Below are positions 9,235 to 17,172 of a stretch of DNA of 64,000 nt, piece by piece. Every line of letters begins with the position of its first letter. Positions within the stretch are counted from its first letter, which is position 1. The notes beneath the pieces were generated by a model, which saw nothing but the letters and a program-made list of their open reading frames with translations, made no database searches and was not told where the DNA came from. The stretch is from Pseudomonadota bacterium. GTDB lineage: Bacteria; Pseudomonadota; Alphaproteobacteria; Rhizobiales; Phreatobacteraceae. Location of the stretch: the NCBI GenBank assembly GCA_020161695.1, contig JAIUOO010000008.1, positions 62,001 to 126,000 of the forward strand, written 5' to 3'. Both the position numbers and the translations under genes were made by a program.

Positions 9235-10443
9235 ATGCTGAAGAAATTCCGGGAATTCGCACGGGACCGAAGGGGCGCACTCGCCGTCGCCTTCGCCGTC
9301 GCCATGTATCCGATCATGATGATGATCTGCGCGGCGGTGGATCTCAGTCGGATGAGCCAGCAGCAGGCGCGCCTGCAGGCCGCCCTGGACGCTGCCGCCC
9401 TGTTCGTTGCCCGCCTGGTCGCCGACGGCAAGACGCCGGCCGACCTCAGCGCCGCCGCCCGCCAGATCGTCGAAGGCAACGTCAACCCGACCGAGATGTT
9501 CAACGTCACGGTATCGGCGGTGATGGACGGCGCCTCCGTGCGCGTCACCGGCTCGGGCCAGCTCAACCCGATGATCGCCAACATTCTCAGCGGCTCGAAC
9601 CTGCAGGTGGCAGGCACGGCCGGCGCGATGTGGCGCACCAAGAAGATCGACCTCGTCCTCGTGCTCGACAATACCGGCTCGATGGCGAGCTCTGGCAAGA
9701 TGGCCGCCCTCAAGGACGCCGCCAAGAACCTGATCAACACCATGGCGGCGGTCTCGAACCGGCCCGACGCCATCCGCATCGGCATCGTGCCGTTCGACGT
9801 GCAGGTTCGCATCGGCACGACCTACAAGAACGAGTCCTGGCTGACCTATGCAGGCGTCAGCGGCCTGAACTCCGGCAACTGGACCGGCTGCGTCGCCGAC
9901 CGCGACCAGAGCAACGACGTCACTGACACGACGCCCAGCACAGGCGTTGCCTCGACCCTGTTCCCGGCGCGCAACTGCACCAACAGCGCACTCACCTCCA
10001 TCCTGCCGCTGACCACCGACTGGGCCGCCCTGCGCTCCAAGGTCGATGCAATGTCGCCGGCCGGCAATACCAACGTCACGATCGGGCTGGTCTGGGGTTT
10101 TCACATGCTGACGCCGTCGCAGCCGCTCACCACGGCCCGCACGCTGGCGCAGGAGCCGGACCTCGAGCGCATCATCATCCTGCTCACCGACGGCGACAAC
10201 ACGCAGAACCGCTGGACCACCAACGGCACGCTGATCGACGCACGCACGGACCTCGCCTGCGCCAACGTCAAGGCCAACGGCATCCGCCTCTACACGATCC
10301 GCGTCATCGACGGCGACGCCGCGCTTCTGCGCCGCTGCGCCACCCAGACATCGATGTACTACGACGTGCGCACGGCATCGGAGCTCGGGCCGGTCTTCGC
10401 CCGCATCGCCGCCGAAATCGGCCAGTTGCGCCTGACCCAGTGA
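9235..10443 (+). CDS. TadG-like pilus-assembly protein with von Willebrand factor A domain
   Basis: 402 residues. N-terminal RDRRGALAVAFAVAMYP is the TadE/TadG signature: a short basic segment, then a single membrane helix (about residues 16-35) that acts as an uncleaved or prepilin-like signal. The remainder is a vWA domain with a MIDAS-like LVLDNTGSMAS (about 140) and a second conserved acidic stretch, IILLTDGDN. Such proteins are envelope-anchored and linked to Flp/Tad pili, but no other tad gene is nearby, so the role here is uncertain. It ends 17 bases before a bidirectional terminator. The 178-bp region upstream holds no clear promoter. Confidence 0.8.
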   Translation: MLKKFREFARDRRGALAVAFAVAMYPIMMMICAAVDLSRMSQQQARLQAALDAAALFVARLVADGKTPADLSAAARQIVEGNVNPTEMFNVTVSAVMDGASVRVTGSGQLNPMIANILSGSNLQVAGTAGAMWRTKKIDLVLVLDNTGSMASSGKMAALKDAAKNLINTMAAVSNRPDAIRIGIVPFDVQVRIGTTYKNESWLTYAGVSGLNSGNWTGCVADRDQSNDVTDTTPSTGVASTLFPARNCTNSALTSILPLTTDWAALRSKVDAMSPAGNTNVTIGLVWGFHMLTPSQPLTTARTLAQEPDLERIIILLTDGDNTQNRWTTNGTLIDARTDLACANVKANGIRLYTIRVIDGDAALLRRCATQTSMYYDVRTASELGPVFARIAAEIGQLRLTQ

Positions 10444-10460
10444 GCCTTCGCATTCGACGA

Positions 10461-10490
10461 AAAAGGCCCGGCGCATTGCCGGGCCTTTTG
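10461..10490. terminator. Bidirectional terminator between TadG-like gene and phasin
   Basis: AAGGCCCGGC and GCCGGGCCTT form a 10-bp stem with a 5-base loop, flanked by an A-run on one side and TTTT on the other. It lies between convergent genes and can serve both strands. Confidence 0.88.
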
Positions 10491-10515
10491 TCTGCCTGAT
10501 CGGGCCGAGCCGGTC

Positions 10516-10854
10516 TTACTTCGCCGGGGTCAGCTTGCCGAAGGTCGCCTCGTAGGGCTTGTAGGCTTCCTTGAACAGCTCGGAATAGAGCTCGCCGATC
10601 TTGGTCGCTCGCGCGATGGCGGCCTCGTAGGCTGCCTTCATATAGTCCGACTGCAGCTCGACCAGCTTGTCGAGGCTCTTCGCCGTCGCGAATTTCTCCA
10701 TTGCTGCCGAGCCGTCCTCGAAGGACTTCTTGGTGTAGTCGACGAACTCGGCCGCGATCGCCTGATAGCCCTTGGAAACGGCCGTCAGGCTCTTCACCGC
10801 GCTGTCCAGGCCTTCCTTGCCGAGCTTCTGCACGTCTTCCAGATTCTGTGCCAT
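10516..10854 (-). CDS. Phasin family protein
   Basis: 112-residue, alpha-helical, Ala/Lys-rich protein of the phasin_2 type. Phasins coat polyhydroxyalkanoate granules and control their number and size. Visible features: amphipathic repeats without membrane segments, and LVELQSDYMKAAYEAAIARATKI-type heptad patterning near the middle (only part quoted). The start is placed at 10852-10854 (MAQNLEDVQK) because GAGGAGG lies 6 bases upstream; a longer frame reaching 10950 begins in non-family sequence. Granule genes (phaC, phaR) are not in the window. Confidence 0.85.
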   Translation of the reverse strand: MAQNLEDVQKLGKEGLDSAVKSLTAVSKGYQAIAAEFVDYTKKSFEDGSAAMEKFATAKSLDKLVELQSDYMKAAYEAAIARATKIGELYSELFKEAYKPYEATFGKLTPAK

Positions 10855-11273
10855 GCGTGCCTCCTCGAAGCGAAATCGCCGCTGCGTGATCGGGATGCGC
10901 GGGTGCTCCTGACGCCCCGGCGCCAGATGAGTGAAGCGCCGTTTCCGCAATGCGTCAATTCATCTTTTGCATCGCAACAAATCCGTGACACCCGGCCATC
11001 GCCCGCTCCTCGCGGCTCATTCGTGACAGCCCGCGCGCCGGCTTAACTTCCTGGCAACCGCGAACGCTTACCGTCTTTGTCAACGCTCCCGTCGTGATGG
11101 GAGCGGCGTGTCGCGTACGGCTGCGTATCGCCGATCATGGTGTTGCGTTGCCGGCGGCCCTCAGGGGGTCGTCGGCCTTGCATTCCGGTCGCAGCGGAGC
11201 CCGCGCCACGCGAGGGACGAGTGTGCAGACCGGCGCCAGAAGGCCACCCGGTCATTGAGTCAGGGGTGGCGGA
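10855..11273. other. Divergent intergenic region, 419 bp
   Basis: Spacer between the divergent phasin and carboxypeptidase genes. No convincing ORF or RNA gene was seen. It holds the phasin ribosome-binding site and a 7-bp inverted repeat (11084-11090 with 11099-11105, arms CGCTCCC/GGGAGCG, 8-base centre) that could be an operator or weak hairpin. Promoters for both genes must be here but none matched well enough to call. Confidence 0.5.
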
Positions 11274-12854
11274 ATGGCGACGATCAACGGCGCCGGGCGG
11301 ACCGGAACAGCACGTTTCGGCTGGCGGGTGGCGGCGCTTGCAGCAGCCGCCATGGTTCTCGCGACATCCACGAGCACGGAGGCCCGGCCGCGCCGCTATG
11401 GCGGCTATGCGCCGGCCTATTCCGCCATCGTCATCGACGCCAAGACCGGCCAGACTCTGCACGCGGAAAGCGCCGATGCGCACCGCTTCCCGGCCTCCGT
11501 CACCAAGGTTATGACGCTCTATCTGCTGTTCGAGCAGATCGAGGCCGGCCGCTTCACGCTGCAGTCGCCGCTGCGGGTCTCGGCGGAAGCCGCTCGCCAG
11601 CCGCCCTCCAAGGTCGGCGTCCGTCCCGGCTCGACCATTACCGTCGAAGAAGCGATCCGCGCCCTCGTCACCAAGTCCGCCAACGACGTCGCTGTCGTCA
11701 TCGCCGAGAACATCTCCGGCGACGAGGAGAGCTTCGGCCAGCTCATGACCCGCCGCGCCCGCGCCATCGGCATGAGCCGCACCACCTTCCGCAACGCCTC
11801 CGGCCTGCCCGATGCCGAGCAGGTGACCACCGCCCGCGACCTCGCCACCCTCGGCCGCGCGATCCAGGATCACTTCCCGCGCTACTGGCGCTATTTCCAG
11901 ACCTATTCCTTCGCTTATCGCGGCGTGAACCACCGCAACCACAACCGCCTGCTCGGTCGGGTTGAGGGCGTGGACGGGATCAAGACCGGCTATACCCGCG
12001 CCTCCGGCTTCAACCTCCTGACCTCGGCGCGCCGCGGCGATCGCCAGATCGTCGCCGTCGTCCTCGGTGGCCGCTCCGGCGGCGCACGCGATGCGCGGAT
12101 GCGCCAGCTGGTCGAGGGCTTCTTCCCCCGCGCCTATGCCGGCGCCCGCACCGCTCCGATGGTCGCCCGCGCCTCCGAGCCGGCTCCGGCGCGCGTCCAG
12201 ACCCGCATCGCCGTCGCGGCGCAGGTGCCCGTGCCGGGCCGCCGCGAGCCTGTCGCTGCCCCGATGCCGATCACTCCCATGGCGGCGGCCGTCGTCGCCG
12301 CCGGCCAGACCCGCGGCGGCGCCTCGACCGGCGCGTCTGCCGCCGCTCCCGTTGTCGCCAGCGCACAGCCGCAGCGGCCGGTCATCCGGGCCGAGTCGCC
12401 TCCGGCCCCGATGCCGGCCTCGACTCTCGCCTTCTCCGCGACGCGCCCGGCGCCCGCCCCGGTCGCCATGCCGGGCAACCCGAACCCGCGCCCCGGCGTG
12501 CTCGGCACCATCAGTTCGTCGCAGCTGACCACGGCCTCCGTGTCGCCGAGGCCGGTGCAGATGGCCTCGGCCGGCAATGCTCCGGTCGCCGAGGCACCGG
12601 CCCGCCGCCGCGGCGAGTGGTCGATCCAGATCGGCGCCTTCCCCACGGAAGAAGCCGCCCAGGCGACCCTGCGCGAGGCACGCGAGGCTTCCGGCCGCCA
12701 GCTCGGCGCCGCCGATCCCTACACCGAAAAGGTGGAGCGCTCGGGCATGACGCTGGTCCGCGCCCGCTTCGCCGGTTTCGACCGCGCCAGCGCCGACGCA
12801 GCCTGCCGCGCCCTGCGCACCAGCGACTACGACTGCATCCCGGTCCGCAACTGA
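11274..12854 (+). CDS. D-alanyl-D-alanine carboxypeptidase with C-terminal SPOR domain
   Basis: 526 residues. Signal peptide about 1-37. A peptidase S11 (DacA-like) domain shows all three penicillin-binding motifs: SVTK (Ser75, Lys78), SAN (135-137) and KTG (237-239). It trims the terminal D-Ala of peptidoglycan pentapeptides in the periplasm. A long Pro/Ala-rich linker (about 285-440) leads to a SPOR domain (about 445-526, starting GEWSIQIGAF), which in other proteins binds denuded septal glycan. The architecture suggests recruitment to the division site. The start has an upstream in-frame GGGGTGGCGGA stretch that can act as a ribosome-binding site. Confidence 0.92.
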   Translation: MATINGAGRTGTARFGWRVAALAAAAMVLATSTSTEARPRRYGGYAPAYSAIVIDAKTGQTLHAESADAHRFPASVTKVMTLYLLFEQIEAGRFTLQSPLRVSAEAARQPPSKVGVRPGSTITVEEAIRALVTKSANDVAVVIAENISGDEESFGQLMTRRARAIGMSRTTFRNASGLPDAEQVTTARDLATLGRAIQDHFPRYWRYFQTYSFAYRGVNHRNHNRLLGRVEGVDGIKTGYTRASGFNLLTSARRGDRQIVAVVLGGRSGGARDARMRQLVEGFFPRAYAGARTAPMVARASEPAPARVQTRIAVAAQVPVPGRREPVAAPMPITPMAAAVVAAGQTRGGASTGASAAAPVVASAQPQRPVIRAESPPAPMPASTLAFSATRPAPAPVAMPGNPNPRPGVLGTISSSQLTTASVSPRPVQMASAGNAPVAEAPARRRGEWSIQIGAFPTEEAAQATLREAREASGRQLGAADPYTEKVERSGMTLVRARFAGFDRASADAACRALRTSDYDCIPVRN

Positions 12855-12885
12855 TTTGCGGACCAGTCACCGGATTTGATTGGCT

Positions 12886-13605
12886 TCAGGAGTTCCGGCG
12901 ATGGCGTTCCAAGAGGGTGTCCTTGGCCTGGTTGACGCGGGACGCGAGCCACGTGGACCCGCCCTGGTCGGGATGCAGCTTCTTCATCAGCGCGCGATGC
13001 GCGGTGCGGATAGCGTCTTCACCCGCCCCCGGCTGAAGGCCAAGGATCTGGTGGGCCTCCTCCTCGGTCATGGCGCTCGAAGCCGCCGCGCCGCCCTGCC
13101 CCGCACCCGCATTGCCCTGAGCGTGTTCACGCCAGGCGGGGTCGCGGCGGTCAAGATAAGCCTCGAGTAGCTGCGCGCTCTCGCCGTCGATCTCGGCGAA
13201 GGCCTGGATGAGGCGCGGCAGCGGGATCTGCTCCAGCGTCTGCCCGGCAAGCGAGCCGGCGATGAAGCGGCCGCTCATCGCGCCGGTATCGATATCCAGC
13301 ACCATCTCGATGAAGCGCGAGCGCACGGTGGAGGACTGGCCCGGCGTCTTCGAACCCGCCTGCCCCCAACCCGACAGCATGGACTGGCCCGGCACGATGC
13401 CGAGCAGCGTTGCGCCGGCGAGAAAGGCCGGCAGAGCCAGCTCCCACTGGCCGCGGGTCAGCAGGAACACGCCGAACACCATGACAGCGACGCCGCCGAC
13501 CTTCTTGACCTGGTTCGACAGCCATTTCGGATTGGCGCCGAGAACCCGGTTCAGCGTGCCGGAAAAGACGATGAGGGCGATCAGGCCCGCGATGAAATAG
13601 GTCAT
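12886..13605 (-). CDS. Membrane protein with C-terminal J domain (DnaJ/TIM14-like)
   Basis: 239 residues. Two hydrophobic segments near the N-terminus (about 2-17 and 35-72) anchor it in the membrane. The C-terminal 65 residues form a J domain: EEEAHQILGLQPGAGEDAIR, then HRALMKKLHPDQGGS with the HPD tripeptide needed to stimulate DnaK ATPase. The topology resembles mitochondrial TIM14/Pam18 and its alphaproteobacterial relatives. The client is unknown. It follows the vWA gene by 9 bases on the same strand, so the pair is likely cotranscribed. Confidence 0.82.
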   Translation of the reverse strand: MTYFIAGLIALIVFSGTLNRVLGANPKWLSNQVKKVGGVAVMVFGVFLLTRGQWELALPAFLAGATLLGIVPGQSMLSGWGQAGSKTPGQSSTVRSRFIEMVLDIDTGAMSGRFIAGSLAGQTLEQIPLPRLIQAFAEIDGESAQLLEAYLDRRDPAWREHAQGNAGAGQGGAAASSAMTEEEAHQILGLQPGAGEDAIRTAHRALMKKLHPDQGGSTWLASRVNQAKDTLLERHRRNS

Positions 13606-13614
13606 GCGTGGATA

Positions 13615-14358
13615 CTACTTCATCTGCCCGAGCAGAAGCTGCGCTCCGCGCGAGCCTTTCGCCGCATCGGTCAGCGCCAGCCGGCCGCCCGAGGCGAAGA
13701 CCGCCACCGCACGAAGCAGCTCGGCCAGCTGGGTCGCCGCGCCCGGATCGAAACGGGCGAAGGCGCCGCGCGTGATGCGGGCGATCTCGCGATAGGCATG
13801 TTCGGTGGCGGGATCGCCGCCCTCGAGGAATGTGAAGACCGGCACCTTGGCCATCGCGAGACGGCCCGCCTTACCGCAGAGGTCGTCGAGGCTCTCCTCC
13901 ATCGCGTCGCCGACATAGACGAGCGCATGGACGCGCTTGTCGGCCGCCTCGTCAGCCGCATGGGCCAGCACCCGGCCGATCTGCGTCTGGCCGCCGACGC
14001 AGGCCACCTTGCGCATGAGCTCCTTCAGCCGCTGCGCCTCCGTCACCCAGCCGGACGAGCGGCATTCACCCATGCCACGAAAGAAGACGAGCTGGATGTC
14101 CAGCGTGCCGACCCTTGCGGCCTCGGTGAACATCTGACCGGTAATTTCCTGCGCCATGCCCCAGGTCGGCTCGCGGCTGGCGGTGGCATCGAGGGCGAAG
14201 ACCAGCCGGCCTCGCTCACCCGGCACCTTGGGCGCGCCTACGGTTGCGGCCTTCTTCAGGAATGCGGAGATGTCGGCAGCGCCCGAGGTCGCGACGCCGC
14301 CGGCCCGCGCCTGTGCGGGCGTCGCGCTTCCTGTGGCCAGGGGATTCTTCTCGCTCAT
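13615..14358 (-). CDS. VWA domain-containing protein
   Basis: 247 residues, no signal peptide, so probably cytosolic. A vWA-type fold is indicated by GRLVFALDATASREPTW (MIDAS-like with D-A-T-A-S in place of D-x-S-x-S) and HALVYVGDAMEES, followed by alternating strands and helices. The N-terminal 40 residues are low-complexity. Its function is unknown. It lies immediately upstream of the J-domain gene (9-base gap), and I infer a shared process, perhaps DnaK-dependent assembly of a membrane complex. The start ATG is at 14356-14358. Confidence 0.75.
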   Translation of the reverse strand: MSEKNPLATGSATPAQARAGGVATSGAADISAFLKKAATVGAPKVPGERGRLVFALDATASREPTWGMAQEITGQMFTEAARVGTLDIQLVFFRGMGECRSSGWVTEAQRLKELMRKVACVGGQTQIGRVLAHAADEAADKRVHALVYVGDAMEESLDDLCGKAGRLAMAKVPVFTFLEGGDPATEHAYREIARITRGAFARFDPGAATQLAELLRAVAVFASGGRLALTDAAKGSRGAQLLLGQMK

Positions 14359-14480
14359 CGGCTCAATCTGGCGAAGGCCCCATCGATTGCAAGCCCGTCA
14401 ACCAAGCGCCGCTACCCTCGATGCGAAATGCCCCGTCGAAGGACTGCGGCCAACAGACGACCGAAGCCCCTTGCATGTCG

Positions 14481-14510
14481 TTGACTTTAAAGAGTCGGCA
14501 TCAACATACT
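14481..14510 (+). promoter_or_regulatory. Putative promoter for the orphan membrane gene
   Basis: TTGACT (14481-14486) and CATACT (14505-14510) are spaced by 18 bases in a locally AT-rich stretch. Expected initiation is about 20 bases before the GTG start at 14536. Confidence 0.5.
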
Positions 14511-14535
14511 CGCAAAACAGCGGGTTGGTCTGAAC

Positions 14536-15378
14536 GTGATCGAAAACCTCCGAGCTGCCTGCCTTCCATTTCTTAAAGACGTGTCGAAATTTGATGCCGC
14601 CTCAGCGCTGGTGGGGGCAGCGCTGTTGATTATATTGATATATCCAATATTTAGTCAGATTACGTATTATTGGATATCGATCAGCGCCATCATATTTATT
14701 CTTTTTGTTTATGCGACATCTCTCTTTAGCGTCTATAATCGGCTCGTCCTTGATGCAGAACGGCAGCAGAAGGACAAGTTCTACGAGAATTCATCGCGTT
14801 TCCTGAATGTCGCGCTCATGGCGATGATTGGCGCGGTCACCGGCGCCTATACGCTCGATGCCAATGCGCGCCGCTCTGCAAGCGAGCAGTCCACCTCGGG
14901 GCTGGTGCTTGTCGAACACGGACTGCCTCAGATCGAAGTGCGCATTCGAGAATTCGAGCAGGCCGTGACCACTCAGTATTCGAGCGATCACTCGAACCTG
15001 TCGCACTTCGTCGACATGTTTCTTCGGACGGCCAATTTTGACCTGAATGTACTTGGCCGGGTCGCCTCCCTCGCCCCAACCCGGAAGTTCGGCGAGGTTG
15101 TGACCGCTTATCAGGCACTTCTGGAGACCGTTCAGAAGAACGCGCAGCTACTCTCGCGACCGGTCGTCGAGGGCGGAGCGCCCGTGGCAAATGCGCGCAA
15201 GAGCCTGATCGAGGGAATAGGCCGGCTGAAATCGGTGTACTGCGAGAAGATTTCGGGAGTCACGCAAGATGTCGCCGCCGCCATGCGTGCGCATGGGCAT
15301 CAAGGATTTCATTTTCACTCGATCTACTGCACAGGCTCCGGCGCAACCAGCCCGTTCCGCTGGGAGACGCTTCGCTGA
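14536..15378 (+). CDS. Hypothetical membrane protein (AT-rich orphan)
   Basis: 280 residues with no family I recognise. Two or three membrane segments at about 24-45, 49-68 and 90-106 are followed by a roughly 170-residue soluble, mostly helical region (IEVRIREFEQAVTTQ, FGEVVTAYQALLETVQ) with predicted coiled-coil character. The start is GTG at 14536, with only a weak ribosome-binding site. Codon use differs from the neighbours: the segment 14620-14730 is strongly AT-rich (runs such as TTATATTGATATATCC) in an otherwise GC-rich region. This suggests recent acquisition. It is a single gene between the vWA and kelch genes, with its own promoter candidate. Confidence 0.65.
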   Translation: MIENLRAACLPFLKDVSKFDAASALVGAALLIILIYPIFSQITYYWISISAIIFILFVYATSLFSVYNRLVLDAERQQKDKFYENSSRFLNVALMAMIGAVTGAYTLDANARRSASEQSTSGLVLVEHGLPQIEVRIREFEQAVTTQYSSDHSNLSHFVDMFLRTANFDLNVLGRVASLAPTRKFGEVVTAYQALLETVQKNAQLLSRPVVEGGAPVANARKSLIEGIGRLKSVYCEKISGVTQDVAAAMRAHGHQGFHFHSIYCTGSGATSPFRWETLR

Positions 15379-15445
15379 CAGCACTCCGTTCCAATAGCGG
15401 CGGACCCAATTGCGCCGCCTGCCGCCTGCCATCGAGGTAACCGCC

Positions 15446-16549
15446 ATGCATGCATTGTCCCGTCGCTTCATGTTGTCAGGCGGCCTCGCCGTCGTCTCCG
15501 GCTCGGCCCTTGCCCAGAACCCGCATGCCGGGCACGGCCCGCACCATCCGCACCGCGACGGTCAGTTCGAGCGGCTGAACACGCCTGGCCGCGTCGATCT
15601 GCCGGAAATTCACCACAGCCAGGCCGAGACGGCGAGCATCGCCCCCAGGGCGGCCAATCAGGGCCGGTGGCTGGCCAAGACGCCGCTGCCGATCCCGCGA
15701 ACGGAAATGGCCTGGGCCGTCGGCCGCGGCACGCGCATGCACATTGTCGGCGGCTATGCCGAACAGCGCGTCGATCGCCCCTACCACCACATCTACGACG
15801 CCGCGTCCGACCGCTGGCTCGATGCACCGGACCTGCCGCGCGGCGCGAACCATGTCGGCGTCGCGGTCGCAGGCAATCGGCTCTACGCCATAGGCGGCTT
15901 CATCGAGCAGAACCGCACGCCCCACGCGGAGTGCTTCGTCTTCGGCGCGGACGGCGAGAAGTGGACGCCGATCCGCCCCCTGCCCGAAGCCTGTGGCGCC
16001 ATTGCCTGCGTCACCGTCGGCGATCGGCTGCACGCGATCGGCGGGGCCACCGGCAACACTTTCGAGAACCGCCGGTCCATCGACTGGCACCTCGTCTATG
16101 ATCCCAAGGACGACCGCTGGGAGCGGCTGAGGCCCATGCCGCTGGCGCGCGACCACACCGGCACGCTGACGGTCAACGGCCTGATCCACCTGATCGGCGG
16201 CCGGGTCGATTCCTTCCATACCAATTCGGTGCTGCATCACGTCTACGATCCGAAGGAGGACCGCTGGACGGCGCGCAACCACATGCCCACCGCCCGCTCC
16301 GGCCATGGCGCCGTGCTCTATCGCGGCAGGATCTTCTGCATGGGCGGCGAAGGCTGGCAGCGCGTGCACGGCCAGAACGAGGCTTACGACCCGGCCGCCG
16401 ATCGCTGGGAGGCCCACGCCCCGATGCTCACCCCACGCCACGGCATGGGCGCGGTCGCGATAGGCGACGCGATCTACGTGGCCGGCGGCGGCCCCCAGAT
16501 GGGCGGCGGCGTGAAGAGCGCCATCCACGAGGCCTTCACGCTCGCCTGA
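15446..16549 (+). CDS. Secreted kelch-repeat protein
   Basis: 367 residues. The start at 15446 is chosen from GAGGTAA seven bases upstream. The N-terminus LSRRFMLSGGLAVVSGSALAQ is a secretion signal with twin arginine and a hydrophobic core. Next comes a His-rich stretch (NPHAGHGPHHPHRDG) that could bind metal. Then about six kelch units, each with the G-G and Y/W pattern (for example LYAIGGF, YDPKDDRWERL, YDPKEDRWTAR), predict a periplasmic six-bladed beta-propeller. No catalytic motif is visible. Its role is unknown; kelch propellers can be binding scaffolds or enzymes such as sialate mutarotase. Confidence 0.78.
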   Translation: MHALSRRFMLSGGLAVVSGSALAQNPHAGHGPHHPHRDGQFERLNTPGRVDLPEIHHSQAETASIAPRAANQGRWLAKTPLPIPRTEMAWAVGRGTRMHIVGGYAEQRVDRPYHHIYDAASDRWLDAPDLPRGANHVGVAVAGNRLYAIGGFIEQNRTPHAECFVFGADGEKWTPIRPLPEACGAIACVTVGDRLHAIGGATGNTFENRRSIDWHLVYDPKDDRWERLRPMPLARDHTGTLTVNGLIHLIGGRVDSFHTNSVLHHVYDPKEDRWTARNHMPTARSGHGAVLYRGRIFCMGGEGWQRVHGQNEAYDPAADRWEAHAPMLTPRHGMGAVAIGDAIYVAGGGPQMGGGVKSAIHEAFTLA

Positions 16550-16575
16550 GCGGCTTTACCGTTCCCCATCAGATA

Positions 16576-16607
16576 CTTGCCGCGCCAACATGAATCAGCG
16601 CGGCAAG
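16576..16607. terminator. Hairpin between convergent kelch and gdx genes
   Basis: A perfect 10-bp inverted repeat (CTTGCCGCGC / GCGCGGCAAG) with a 12-base loop lies in the convergent spacer. There is no T-run, so it may be a weak or Rho-assisted terminator, or an RNA-stabilising hairpin. Confidence 0.4.
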
Positions 16608-16665
16608 CCCGCCGGAACCGGAATCGATCTGGCAGCAAATGCCGCCAAGCGATTCCGAAGACTCG

Positions 16666-16986
16666 TCATTCCGGCGCGACGGCCTTCAGGCCGAGGATGC
16701 CCGCGACGATCAGCGCGATACAGGCCAGCCTGATCGCATTGGCGCTCTCGCCGAACAGGAAGATGCCGAGGGCGACCGTGCCGACCGTGCCGATGCCGGT
16801 CCAGATCGCATAGGCAGTGCCGACCGGCAGCGTCTTCAGCGCAAGACCGAGCAGGCCGAGGCTGATGACCATGCTGCCGACCGTCAGGATGGTCGGCATC
16901 GGCCGGGTGAAGCCATCGGTATATTTCAGGCCGATGGCCCAGCCGATCTCGAACAGGCCGGCGAACGCAAGATAAATCCAGGCCAT
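16666..16986 (-). CDS. gdx: SMR-family guanidinium exporter Gdx (SugE)
   Basis: 106 residues, four membrane helices, close in sequence to E. coli SugE/Gdx. Diagnostic residues: Glu13 in [17 protein letters not shown] (the shared proton/substrate carboxylate), [17 protein letters not shown] and [11 protein letters not shown]. The family exports guanidinium in exchange for protons as an antiparallel dimer. The assignment to Gdx rather than a quaternary-ammonium pump is strongly supported by the guanidine-II riboswitch just upstream (17003-17055). The ATG is at 16984-16986, with GGAGGG five bases upstream. Confidence 0.95.
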   Translation of the reverse strand: MAWIYLAFAGLFEIGWAIGLKYTDGFTRPMPTILTVGSMVISLGLLGLALKTLPVGTAYAIWTGIGTVGTVALGIFLFGESANAIRLACIALIVAGILGLKAVAPE

Positions 16987-17002
16987 GGCGGCCCTCCGTC
17001 AT

Positions 17003-17055
17003 GGCAGGGTCGTCCCCACCGGCTGAATTGTCTGGGAATGCGGGGTCGTCCCCGC
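17003..17055 (-). promoter_or_regulatory. Guanidine-II riboswitch (mini-ykkC) controlling gdx
   Basis: Two tandem hairpins on the minus strand, each capped by the tetraloop ACGA. P1 is GCGGGGACGACCCCGC (17040-17055, 6-bp stem) and P2 is GGTGGGGACGACCCTGCC (17003-17020, 7-bp stem with two G-U pairs); a 19-base linker joins them. Paired stem-loops with ACGR loops define the mini-ykkC/guanidine-II class, whose two loops pair with each other around guanidinium. P2 ends 6-7 bases before the GGAGGG ribosome-binding site (16991-16996), fitting control of translation initiation. The downstream gene is a guanidinium exporter, the expected target. Confidence 0.93.
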
Positions 17056-17061
17056 GCCTCT

Positions 17062-17090
17062 GAAATAGGGCCAATACGCTTCCGGCGCAA
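17062..17090 (-). promoter_or_regulatory. Sigma70-type promoter for riboswitch-gdx
   Basis: TTGCGC (17085-17090) and TATTTC (17062-17067) are 17 bases apart on the minus strand. Initiation about 7 bases downstream would put the 5' end at the first hairpin of the riboswitch. Confidence 0.65.
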
Positions 17091-17172
17091 GCGACCTGCC
17101 CTCCGATCGGCTGATGTCGAGGCCCACCTGCCGGCTACGATCGCGGCACGTTACGCGCAAAGGAGGTATCCG

